Assembly: GCA_017989935.1 (NCBI GenBank)
Contig: JAGNOY010000110.1
Location: 1-6,826 of the forward strand
Source: Chitinophagaceae bacterium
GTDB lineage: Bacteria; Bacteroidota; Bacteroidia; Chitinophagales; Chitinophagaceae
Direction of reading: 5' to 3'
DNA: 6,826 nt
Notes under the pieces: model-generated
What the model saw: the letters and a program-made list of their open reading frames with translations, nothing else
Told to the model about the DNA's origin: nothing
Database searches by the model: none
In this document: positions 1 to 6,824 of the stretch, one piece after another
How positions within the stretch are numbered: the stretch's first letter is position 1
How the letters are laid out: every line of letters begins with the position of its first letter
Program-made: the position numbers and the translations under genes

Positions 1-200
1 CACCAAATATAGAAAAATAAAATTAGCCATCTTTATTCTATATCTTGGGCTATGTGAGTTTGAACTTTGAGTAAATGTTTCTTTAACTATTTTTAGCTAG
101 TAACAATAAAATAAACAATTAAATCTAATTCGCCTGAATAGTTGAATGGTTTTTCGATTGTTGAATTTGGGTAAGGCCCCTAATTTTTTTTAATATAATT

Positions 201-677
201 TTATTTGGCTCTCAAAAAGAAAGCTACTATGGCCGTGGTAATGGTTCCCATAATAGGCGCACCCATCACACCTTGTATAATATAATTTTTCAGACTAAAA
301 TATTCTTCTGCAGTTGCAGCATCCATTTGAGTATTCTTGATGGCATAAGCAATTGCATGTTGAAAGTAAGATGGTGTAATCCAAGTAGAGACTATATATT
401 GCGAAAGTGGTGTAAGTAAAGTGATGATACCTGTTAAAATTAAACCGCTAATAAAAGCTTGTAAATAATTCATCTGACCATTATAAAAATTTTCCTTTTT
501 ATCTTTTAAAGCCAATACATAAACTAATATCGCGGGAACCATATAAAACATGGTATAAAAGGGATGTTTATCAATATGGATACTATGGAGTCCGACTAAT
601 TTCTCAAGAAACATCCATGCAAGGGTCATGAGTAAAAAAATGAGCGCCCATTTGATTTCGATTTTTATTGTTTTCAT
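201..677 (-). CDS. DUF4199 family four-helix inner-membrane protein
   Basis: This is a 158-residue protein with four predicted membrane segments, at about residues 9-29, 38-57, 70-97 and 134-155. The short charged loop DKKENFYNGQ (59-68) between helices 2 and 3 is followed by a conserved-looking F-x-S-G-L-I segment. A soluble stretch (about 98-130, including YFQHAIAYA and AAEEYF-like residues) lies between helices 3 and 4. This layout, the length and the loop pattern fit the DUF4199 family, which is common in Bacteroidota and has no established biochemical role. The family assignment is from memory of the pattern, not a search. There is no cleavable signal peptide, and helix 1 probably acts as the membrane anchor. 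The ATG at 675-677 lies 5 bases after the stop of the upstream tricorn-type protease on the same strand, so the two are almost certainly co-transcribed and perhaps translationally coupled. I see no convincing terminator for this strand in 1-200. Confidence 0.75.
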   Translation of the reverse strand: MKTIKIEIKWALIFLLMTLAWMFLEKLVGLHSIHIDKHPFYTMFYMVPAILVYVLALKDKKENFYNGQMNYLQAFISGLILTGIITLLTPLSQYIVSTWITPSYFQHAIAYAIKNTQMDAATAEEYFSLKNYIIQGVMGAPIMGTITTAIVAFFLRAK

Positions 678-682
678 TTGAT

Positions 683-3600
683 CTATTTTATTTGTTTTAG
701 CATTTCTTTGACAGCTGATTCTAGTTGAGTGTCTTTGCCTTGTAAAAAATCTTCATAGCGCAAAGGAATAAGTACATCTGGTTCGAGTTGAAAATTTTCT
801 GTGGGTCTTTTTTCTTTACCTATAGTAGCAATCATAGGAATACCAAATACCATAGTCGGATCAATTTGGGTTTCCCACCAAACAGCTGTACCAGTGCCAG
901 GTACTGGCATACCTATACATTTTCCTATGTGCGCTTGTTTGTATACATAAGGGAAAATAAAAGCATCGCTATAATTTCCTTCGCTCATCAAAACACAACT
1001 TGGTTTTGTCCATCTTCCCATTGGTTCGCCATCTTTGAGTAAATGACCTTGAGGAGAAAAATCTAAATATCTATCGCCACTTAAAAAAGTTTTTAAATCG
1101 TCATGTAGCCATCCTCCGCCGTTAAATCTTGTATCTACTATCAAGGCCTTTTTATCGTAGTGTTGACCAAGTACTTCATCAAGTACTTCACGATAACTAC
1201 CGTCATTCATGCCACTGACGTGCACATAGCCAACTTTGCCATTACTTAATTTTTGAGTCATTTCATTCATGTTGGCTAACCATCTTTTGTACATCAGGCT
1301 ATTTTCTTCACTTAATGATATGGGTTTAACCACAACTTCATCTTCTTTTGAGGAAGTTGAGTTGCTGAAAGTAATTAAGGTGTTTTTGCCTGACTTTCGA
1401 TTTAATAGAGCATTCCAATCTGTGCTATCTGTGATAGTTTGACCATCGATTTTTTTAATGAGATCTCCTGCTTGAATTTTACTTCCAGCTTTATTTAATG
1501 GTCCCCCTCGAATTACTTCAGTAACTTTAAGGCCAATGCCTGAATAGGTTTCGTCAAATAATAAGCCTAAAGTAGCTGTATTGTCTCCATTTGAAAATGA
1601 TGGGGAATATCTTCCTCCTGTATGAGAGGCATTTAGTTCGCCTAAAAACTCACTAAGCAATTCTTGAAAATCATAATTATTGCTAATATTAGGCAGTAAG
1701 GAAGCATAATTATCATACATCATCTTCCAATCTACTCCATGTAATTTCGGATCATAAAATTTCTTTATCACTTGTCTGTATGCATGATCGAGAATATACT
1801 TTCTTTCTTGGGTTGAATTTAAAGTCATTTCGCCACTAATATTGATATTTTCAACTTTTCCATTTTCATCAATTTTGGCTAAAGTCCCATCTTTAATTAC
1901 GAATATTGTTTTACCATCTTGGCTTAATTGCATTTGACCTCCGCCTGCACCAAGTTTGGCTAAAATTTTTGTATCTCTTGTGCGAGGTTCAGTAACCCAT
2001 AAGTCAAATCCTTTTTCAAATGAAGACAAGTAATATACTTTATTGCCATCAGAGGTAAGGGCGTAGTCACTAATACTGCTACTATTTATTGTTAAACGCT
2101 TAATTCTATTTTTAAAATGATTGAGCAACAAGGTGTCAGTATCAGCATCTTTCTTTGAAGAAACCTTGCTTTTAGATCCTGCTAAATTTGTCCGTATACT
2201 TTTTTTATTTTTGTCTTCATCATCTTTCTTTTCTTTATCAAGTTTTTCTTTAATCAAGGCATATTCATCTTTATTTAAAATATATTGTTCATAAGCTTCT
2301 TGATTAAAAAATCCTATATAAATATCTACTTCTCTGCTACCTTGATATGCCATGCTTTTACGTCCTTCTTTAGCATTTGTCCAACTCATTGCTTTGCCTT
2401 TCAAGGCCCACTTTACATTCGATTGCCCATATCCACTAGGATGAGGATGAATAATAGCTTGTCTTCCTGATTGATGAATGAGCGCTACGTTGCCGGAATA
2501 CCAACTCCCTTCAGCATCATCGCTTAAAATATATTTGCCATCTGGACTCCATGAAAAATCCCAATCACCGTCAGAATAGCTATAATTTCGACCATGAGGA
2601 AGCAAGGTTCGACTTTCCTTTGATTGAAGATTAAACACCTTTAATGCATTTCTTTCAGCTACATAGGCAATCTCTTTTCCATCTGGAGAGTAGTGGGGTT
2701 GAAATTCTTCTTCGTTACTTGCGATGATGGCTTCTTCTTTTAAGATGGTTGAAGCATAAAAATAGGGTTCTGCTTTTCTGATTATTGTACTACTGTAAAT
2801 ATCCCAACTTGTACCTCTTTCACTAGCGTAAATCAAACTTCGACCATCCGGGGCCCATTCAACAGAGCGCTCTTGCTCAGGCGTATTCGTGATGCGTTTT
2901 GTTTGGGTTCCTTCTACCGAAGTAACAAATACTTCACCTCTATTAATAAAGGCAATTTCTTTACCATTTGGTGAAACTGCAAATTGTGTGATTTGATTAG
3001 TAACTGATAATATTTTTTCAGGACTTTTTCTGCCATCATTATGAATTTGAACATTTAGTTGTAGAGGTTCTTTATGTTCTTCTTGAATAAAAATATTTCC
3101 ATTAAAAGTAAAACAAAGTGTATTTGACTTACTAATACTTAAGTGTCTTATTGGATGTGTGTTGAATTGTGTAATCTGAGTTAATTCATTATTTACGGAT
3201 TTCCAAATATTTAATGTGCCACTTTTTTCACTCAGAAAATAGATGCTTTCTCCATCCGAGCCAAAGACAGGTTCGAGATCTTCACCTTCAAACTGACTAA
3301 CTTTTTTATATTGCTGAGAAATTAAATCTACTATCCAAATATCTCTAGTCACACTGCTAGTATGATGTTTTCTTAAAAGGTCTTCATAGCCTTTTCTGTC
3401 TTGAAATACCACTTTGTTTCCTTGGAAATTATAATGAGCCAAATTCATTCCTGCACCGCTTACTAATATAGGGCGCCCACCTTGAATATTTACCTTATAT
3501 AAATTATTAAATAATCGTGGGCTATAAAACCTACAATTAGTTGATTGAATATTTCTTGCACTTGTAAAAAGCACTTGTTGATTGTCTGGACTAAAATCTT

Positions 3601-3937
3601 GCGGATAATCATTCGCACTATGAAAAGTGAGCCTCTTTGGATTACCACCTTCTGCAGAAATAATAAATACATCGAAATTGCCAAAACGGTCGCTAGCAAA
3701 GGCTATGTTTTTACCATCTTTGCTCCACACAGGCATCATATCATGTGATTCATGAATGGTTAAAGGTGCTGCAATGCCCCCTTTAGACGACATCACATAA
3801 ATATCTCCTTTATATCCGAAAGCAATCTTAGTTCCATCTGGACTTATGTTGGGATATCGAATCCAAGAGATGTCTTCACTGGCATAGGCAAATTCTGTTA
3901 ATAGAAGCCAAATAAAGACACCTAGTATTTTTTTCAT
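683..3937 (-). CDS. Exported tricorn-type serine protease (S41 family)
   Basis: This 1084-residue protein matches tricorn protease in length and domain order. Residues 1-19 form a signal peptide with an AYA|S cleavage site, so the mature enzyme should be periplasmic, unlike cytosolic archaeal tricorn. Propeller strands of the S-P-D-G-x-x-I-A-F type recur six times at residues 31-276 (starts near 31, 71, 115, 170, 225, 268). They recur seven times at 321-680 (321, 361, 416, 463, 510, 627, 671), matching tricorn's beta-6 and beta-7 propellers. A Lys/Asp-rich insert (about 562-600) lies inside the second propeller. Next come a helical segment with ELNASH (Ser771, His772), a PDZ domain (about 789-870), GYVHVSGM (903-910), DTRFNGGG (935-942), NYSDAF (nucleophile Ser990, Asp991) and TENF (Glu1047). 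These correspond in order and spacing to tricorn Ser745, His746, Ser965 and Glu1023, so the protein should be active. The family cleaves peptides and small proteins processively. The ATG at 3935-3937 immediately precedes the signal peptide, and no Shine-Dalgarno is seen. The DUF4199 gene follows after 5 bases. A membrane-protein gene lies 68 bases upstream on the same strand. Confidence 0.93.
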   Translation of the reverse strand: MKKILGVFIWLLLTEFAYASEDISWIRYPNISPDGTKIAFGYKGDIYVMSSKGGIAAPLTIHESHDMMPVWSKDGKNIAFASDRFGNFDVFIISAEGGNPKRLTFHSANDYPQDFSPDNQQVLFTSARNIQSTNCRFYSPRLFNNLYKVNIQGGRPILVSGAGMNLAHYNFQGNKVVFQDRKGYEDLLRKHHTSSVTRDIWIVDLISQQYKKVSQFEGEDLEPVFGSDGESIYFLSEKSGTLNIWKSVNNELTQITQFNTHPIRHLSISKSNTLCFTFNGNIFIQEEHKEPLQLNVQIHNDGRKSPEKILSVTNQITQFAVSPNGKEIAFINRGEVFVTSVEGTQTKRITNTPEQERSVEWAPDGRSLIYASERGTSWDIYSSTIIRKAEPYFYASTILKEEAIIASNEEEFQPHYSPDGKEIAYVAERNALKVFNLQSKESRTLLPHGRNYSYSDGDWDFSWSPDGKYILSDDAEGSWYSGNVALIHQSGRQAIIHPHPSGYGQSNVKWALKGKAMSWTNAKEGRKSMAYQGSREVDIYIGFFNQEAYEQYILNKDEYALIKEKLDKEKKDDEDKNKKSIRTNLAGSKSKVSSKKDADTDTLLLNHFKNRIKRLTINSSSISDYALTSDGNKVYYLSSFEKGFDLWVTEPRTRDTKILAKLGAGGGQMQLSQDGKTIFVIKDGTLAKIDENGKVENINISGEMTLNSTQERKYILDHAYRQVIKKFYDPKLHGVDWKMMYDNYASLLPNISNNYDFQELLSEFLGELNASHTGGRYSPSFSNGDNTATLGLLFDETYSGIGLKVTEVIRGGPLNKAGSKIQAGDLIKKIDGQTITDSTDWNALLNRKSGKNTLITFSNSTSSKEDEVVVKPISLSEENSLMYKRWLANMNEMTQKLSNGKVGYVHVSGMNDGSYREVLDEVLGQHYDKKALIVDTRFNGGGWLHDDLKTFLSGDRYLDFSPQGHLLKDGEPMGRWTKPSCVLMSEGNYSDAFIFPYVYKQAHIGKCIGMPVPGTGTAVWWETQIDPTMVFGIPMIATIGKEKRPTENFQLEPDVLIPLRYEDFLQGKDTQLESAVKEMLKQIK

Positions 3938-4005
3938 CCGACTAAAATAATTTAATTGGGTGAATTTTTTTCAAGTAATTTAAATTAAGCAGGAATAAAC
4001 AAGTA

Positions 4006-4578
4006 TTATTTAATGTTGTATCTTTTTTTAAGAAGTAAGCCTAGTACTAACAAATAAAAATTGTATGTAACTGCTGTAAGAGTTATTAACATTAAGAACC
4101 ATTTGAATAATGTTATAAATGAAGATACTGCCACTAGGTCGGCGTTCAAGTGGGGGTATTGAATAAGCATACCCCAAACACAAAGATTCTCAAGATAGTC
4201 AAATCCAGCTACATAAAATGGAGCTTGCCATAAAGCTTTACTTATGGTGTTTCTAAAAAAACTAAAGTAATGCAAGGCATGAAGTAATACAGCTAAAAAT
4301 GCAGCATAGCTCAACGGAAAGATCAAATCTAATGGCATCAACTGATGAAGATACATGTCAATACCAGGTTCGCCTAATGCCCTTAAATAAACCAACATTT
4401 CTGGATAAGTATAACCAGTAAAACGAATATCAATAATTGGTAGCCCTTTCCCAAAATCTTCTAGACAAGGAATTACCATATAAGTCATCATAAATAAAAT
4501 AAATGCATTGATTGATCCTAAAATGAGAAGCAATAAAACAACCTTATCTCTATTTTGAAAAAATTTTTTCAAACCCAA
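4006..4578 (-). CDS. Conserved four-helix membrane protein, unknown function
   Basis: This 190-residue membrane protein has helices at about 14-36, 82-106, 117-138 and 152-184, with a basic C-terminal tail (KKRYNIK). Conserved-looking polar residues sit around the helices: D-I-R-F-T-G-Y (50-56), A-L-G-E-P-G (67-72), Q79, D84 with F-P-L-S-Y (87-91), and D-Y-L-E-N (127-131). I recognise this pattern (GY, ALG-x-xG, Q-x-x-x-D-x-x-FP-x-x-Y, DYLEN) as a widespread bacterial family of hypothetical membrane proteins, but I know no function or reliable family name. The start is unusual. No ATG is available ahead of helix 1; an in-frame TAA lies two codons before the TTG at 4576-4578, and the first ATGs are codons 30 and 31, inside helix 1. 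TTG at 4578 (or the next TTG at 4570-4572) is therefore the best start. A TACATTTG box 15 bases upstream supports this. The gene could share a transcript with the protease 68 bases downstream, and no terminator hairpin separates them. Confidence 0.8.
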   Translation of the reverse strand: MGLKKFFQNRDKVVLLLLILGSINAFILFMMTYMVIPCLEDFGKGLPIIDIRFTGYTYPEMLVYLRALGEPGIDMYLHQLMPLDLIFPLSYAAFLAVLLHALHYFSFFRNTISKALWQAPFYVAGFDYLENLCVWGMLIQYPHLNADLVAVSSFITLFKWFLMLITLTAVTYNFYLLVLGLLLKKRYNIK

Positions 4579-4593
4579 AAATTAAATTCTAAA

Positions 4594-4601
4594 CAAATGT
4601 A
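4594..4601 (-). promoter_or_regulatory. Candidate -7 box for the four-helix membrane gene
   Basis: The minus strand reads TACATTTG, a full match to the Bacteroidota -7 consensus TAnnTTTG. It ends 15 bases before the TTG start at 4578, which implies a leader of about 10 bases. No TTG/TTTG -33 element is seen at the usual 19-21 base distance; a TTTTG at 4613-4617 is too close. In such AT-rich DNA a chance match is possible. Confidence 0.45.
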
Positions 4602-4638
4602 ATTTCAATCTTCAAAACGAGGTTCTTTTTTGAAAATT

Positions 4639-4660
4639 TTGTTTTAGTCTTTTAAAACAA
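4639..4660. repeat. Perfect 8-bp inverted repeat between divergent promoters
   Basis: TTGTTTTA (4639-4646) and TAAAACAA (4653-4660) form a perfect inverted repeat separated by the 6 bases GTCTTT. It lies between the two outward-facing candidate promoters (4594-4601 on minus, 4712-4719 on plus). That position would suit an operator affecting both genes. The composition is very AT-rich, there is no T-run typical of a terminator immediately after it, and chance symmetry is a real alternative. Confidence 0.35.
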
Positions 4661-4711
4661 CTATCTTATCTATCTTTAGTAGATGGAACATCAAAATAGA
4701 ATTTAAGTAGC

Positions 4712-4719
4712 TACTTTCG
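4712..4719 (+). promoter_or_regulatory. Candidate -7 box for the T9SS cargo gene
   Basis: TACTTTCG differs from the Bacteroidota -7 consensus TAnnTTTG only at the seventh base. It ends 15 bases before the ATG at 4735, the same distance as the opposing box on the minus strand, and implies a short leader of about 10 bases. No clear TTG -33 element lies 19-21 bases upstream. A second weaker candidate, TATCTTTA at 4671-4678, is further away. The leader is A/T-rich with no Shine-Dalgarno, as is usual in this phylum. Confidence 0.4.
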
Positions 4720-4734
4720 TGAAAATTTTTAAAT

Positions 4735-6612
4735 ATGAAAATAATTTTCACTTCAATTTTTATTACTTTAAACTTGATCTTTGCTTCAACTTTTGTAAAT
4801 GCTCAATCAATTTTGAGTACAGAAAGTTTTGATGGAACTGCCTTCGCACCAAGCGGCTGGAGTATTAAACCTGATTTAGGCGCACAAAATGTTTGGGTGA
4901 GACGAACCAATGGTACATTTCCGACAGCAACTACGCATAGTGGTGCAGGATTGGCTAGATTTAGTAGCAGAACTGCAGCAGCTGGAACAAAACAGATTCT
5001 GGTTTCTAAGTCAATAGATTATACCAATCGTGGAACAAGTGCCGCCAACTTAGATTTTTGGATGTATCGTGATGATTTAAATACCAATGCTGATAGTATC
5101 ACAATTTGGGTAAATTCTACAGACACCCTTGATGGAACAGCCATAAAATTAGGGACCATTGCTAGAAATAGAAGCATTGCAGTGCCTGATACTCAAGCTA
5201 CGAATGGTTGGTATAATTTTATATTTGCAATCCCAACTACTTTTACAGGGAATACTACTACACATTTTATTTTTGAAGGAACAAGTGAAACGCCTACGGT
5301 TGGACAAGGGGCACAGATGTTTATTGATGATATAACTTTTGACGAATTTCCGGCTTTATGCACTGGGCAACCTTCAATTGGGAATATGACTTCTTCTATG
5401 CCAACTATATGTGGAGGAACTGGTTCTGCAAATTTGTCCTTAGGTACGGGACTTGGCAATTTATTGGGACTGACATATACTTGGCAAAGTGCTGCAAGTA
5501 TGAGCGGTCCTTGGGTTAATTTCGGAGGCAATACTACTACAGCAACAACTGGAGTGATTACTGCAACTACCTATTATCAGTGTATAGTTAATTGTTCTTA
5601 TTCAGGTTTAAGTGATACAACCCCTGTATTTACACAAGTTGTAAGCACCATGCCTTTACCGACTATTTCGGTAACACCACCAAGTGCAGCCATTTGTGCT
5701 GGAGGAAGTGGTGTAGAATTAATTGCTACAGGTGCGGATAGTTATTCTTGGTTACCAATCACTGGTTTAAATATGTCATCAGGAGATACGGTGATTTCCT
5801 TGCCAACGGCGAATACACAATATACAGTTACTGGAACTGATATCAATGGTTGCATGGGATCGGCTACAGTGAATGTGCAATTAGCTAATGCTCCTGCAGT
5901 GAACATTACAGCAAATCCAAGTGATACTGTTTGTGCTGGAGCCACGGTTATTTTAAATTCTGTAAATGGTGGGCCGGCTAATGGAAATATTTATTTATGG
6001 AGTGATGGAGTAACCACAAGAAGAGACACTATTGTAGCTTCTGTAACCACAACCTATTCAGTAACAGTAACCAACGCAGCAGGCTGCAGTGCAAGTGATT
6101 CAATCACCATTGTAGTAACACCTCCTTCAACTGCTAATTTTGGTTGGACAAGTGCTGGAAACACTTTTACTTTTGCTGATAGTTCCATTGGAGCTTCAAG
6201 TTGGACTTGGGCATTTGGTGATGGCAATGGTAGTACGAATCAGAGTCCTGTGTATACATTTTCTGGACCAGGTGTTTATCAGGTTACTTTAAAAATTACT
6301 GGAAATAGCTGCAATGACGATTCGATTACCAAAACGATTATTATAGGGCCTGAATCTGTGATAAATTTAGATGGTAAAAATATGTTGAATGTATATCCAA
6401 ACCCTGTCAAGGATTTATTAAATATTAGTAATGCAGGTTTGCTAGAATTCGATATTCAAATTCGCAATGCCATGGGGCAAGTAGTTTATAGAGGTAAGTC
6501 TGAACATGCTGCGTTGATTCAAATCCCAACTTCATCTTATACACAAGGTATTTATTTTGTTGAAGTTGCTTCAGGAGAAAAGGTACAGAAATTGAAGTTC
6601 GTAAAGGAATAG
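4735..6612 (+). CDS. T9SS-secreted multidomain adhesin-like protein (Ig-like, PKD, type A sorting domain)
   Basis: This 625-residue modular surface or secreted protein begins with a signal peptide (1-23, VNA|QS). Residues about 27-205 form a beta-sandwich resembling choice-of-anchor J / cleaved-adhesin (MAM-like) domains: it opens with ESFDGTAFAPSGW, has LDFWMYRDD in the middle, and closes with QMFIDDITFDEF. Three Ig-like modules follow. The first is about 207-303 (C209, C226, C283, C287; TTYYQCIV). The second is 308-382 (C321 and C373) and the third is 387-461 (C400 and C451), the last two with near-identical cysteine spacing. A PKD domain spans about 466-537, with the signature WAFGDGNGS (492-500) and GVYQVTL (513-519). 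The C-terminus (about 550-625) is a T9SS type A sorting domain with NVYPNPVKD (552-560), MGQVVY (580-585) and GIYFVEV (605-611). The protein should cross the inner membrane by Sec and the outer membrane by T9SS, with the tail removed. No catalytic domain is visible. A binding or adhesive role is inferred, and the ligand is unknown. The gene is monocistronic within the window, with its own promoter region and terminator. Confidence 0.9.
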   Translation: MKIIFTSIFITLNLIFASTFVNAQSILSTESFDGTAFAPSGWSIKPDLGAQNVWVRRTNGTFPTATTHSGAGLARFSSRTAAAGTKQILVSKSIDYTNRGTSAANLDFWMYRDDLNTNADSITIWVNSTDTLDGTAIKLGTIARNRSIAVPDTQATNGWYNFIFAIPTTFTGNTTTHFIFEGTSETPTVGQGAQMFIDDITFDEFPALCTGQPSIGNMTSSMPTICGGTGSANLSLGTGLGNLLGLTYTWQSAASMSGPWVNFGGNTTTATTGVITATTYYQCIVNCSYSGLSDTTPVFTQVVSTMPLPTISVTPPSAAICAGGSGVELIATGADSYSWLPITGLNMSSGDTVISLPTANTQYTVTGTDINGCMGSATVNVQLANAPAVNITANPSDTVCAGATVILNSVNGGPANGNIYLWSDGVTTRRDTIVASVTTTYSVTVTNAAGCSASDSITIVVTPPSTANFGWTSAGNTFTFADSSIGASSWTWAFGDGNGSTNQSPVYTFSGPGVYQVTLKITGNSCNDDSITKTIIIGPESVINLDGKNMLNVYPNPVKDLLNISNAGLLEFDIQIRNAMGQVVYRGKSEHAALIQIPTSSYTQGIYFVEVASGEKVQKLKFVKE

Positions 6613-6640
6613 AACTTCTTGGTTAGCATTGAAAAGAATG

Positions 6641-6664
6641 GGCGCTTTATGCGCCTATTTTTTT
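6641..6664 (+). terminator. Rho-independent terminator after the T9SS cargo gene
   Basis: GGCGC (6641-6645), loop TTTAT, and GCGCC (6651-6655) form a perfect GC stem in otherwise AT-rich DNA. The stem can extend outward through a G-T and several A-T pairs, and it is followed by TATTTTTTT (6656-6664). It starts 28 bases after the stop at 6612. On the minus strand the bases after the hairpin read CATTCTTTTC, a weaker T-run, so it might also serve a convergent gene. Confidence 0.85.
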
Positions 6665-6824
6665 ATAGAAACTTTGAGTTTAATTTGTAGTTCATATGAT
6701 TATCCGCAAAGTTACCCGATTGTTTTTCCACTTTTGCCATGACGCAAAAGTTGAGCAAAAAGTCTAGGCTGAAGATTCTTGGCATAAAAATAATTTCATC
6801 TACGCCACTTTTATCCAAACTCGC
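6663..6824 (-). CDS. Possible C-terminal fragment of a convergent gene, running off the window
   Basis: On the minus strand one frame stays open from the right edge to a TAA at 6663-6665, giving 53 codons with no start needed inside the window. The peptide begins ASLDKSGVDEIIF and continues through PRIFSLDFLLNFC to end in NYKLNSKFL. The other two minus frames close within the first 27 bases from the edge. I do not recognise a domain. Most of the frame overlaps the dyad element at 6723-6761, so it could be the tail of a real gene extended through a repeat, or a chance open frame across non-coding repeat DNA. A convergent gene ending just past the shared hairpin would fit the layout. Confidence 0.3.
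   Translation of the reverse strand, partial: ASLDKSGVDEIIFMPRIFSLDFLLNFCVMAKVEKQSGNFADNHMNYKLNSKFL
6723..6761. repeat. Dyad-symmetric element, possibly a dispersed intergenic repeat
   Basis: ACTTTTGC (6730-6737) and GCAAAAGT (6744-6751) are a perfect 8-bp inverted repeat around CATGAC. An outer pair, TTTTT (6723-6727) and AAAAA (6757-6761), extends the dyad with a small bulge. The wording (ACTTTTG, then a short spacer ending GAC, then GCAAAAGT, a few bases, and AAAAAGTC) resembles short intergenic repeats I associate with Bacteroidota genomes. Only one copy is visible here, so its dispersed nature is inferred. Confidence 0.45.

Noticed and set aside
1..30. Minus-strand ATG at 28-30 opening a frame of ten hydrophobic codons to the window edge (MANFIFLYLV).
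   Set aside because: Ten codons are too few to support a gene, and no motif or promoter is evident. It might be the start of a membrane protein continuing to the left.
2..70. Plus-strand frame open from the left edge to a TGA at 68-70.
   Set aside because: It has only 22 codons of AT-rich sequence with no recognisable tail motif, and is compatible with chance.
168..195. GGGTAAGGCCCC followed by a run of T, resembling a terminator on the plus strand.
   Set aside because: The stem is only three base pairs, and no plus-strand gene is established upstream. It does not serve the minus-strand genes.
788..1042. Plus-strand open frame of 84 codons antisense to the protease catalytic region.
   Set aside because: It is a shadow of the S41 catalytic core, which has clear conserved motifs on the other strand.
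2285..2470. Plus-strand open frame of 61 codons antisense to the second propeller.
   Set aside because: It lies wholly inside the protease gene and has no domain or upstream signals.
3490..3748. Two short overlapping open frames (minus 3490-3699 and plus 3545-3748) in the first propeller.
   Set aside because: Both are alternative-frame shadows of propeller repeats encoded in the protease frame.
3941..3973. Minus-strand TATTTTAG with a TTG 22 bases upstream, a possible promoter just before the protease.
   Set aside because: The box is imperfect and ends only four bases before the ATG, leaving almost no leader. Transcription from the upstream gene's promoter is equally plausible.
3976..3987. 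AT-only palindrome TAATTTAAATTA between the four-helix gene and the protease.
   Set aside because: It contains no GC pairs and has no adequate T-run. Such palindromes are expected by chance in this composition.
5193..5945. Minus-strand open frames (5193-5531 and 5742-5945) antisense to the T9SS cargo gene.
   Set aside because: They arise from the Thr/Val/Ala-rich codon pattern of the Ig-like modules and have no recognisable domains.
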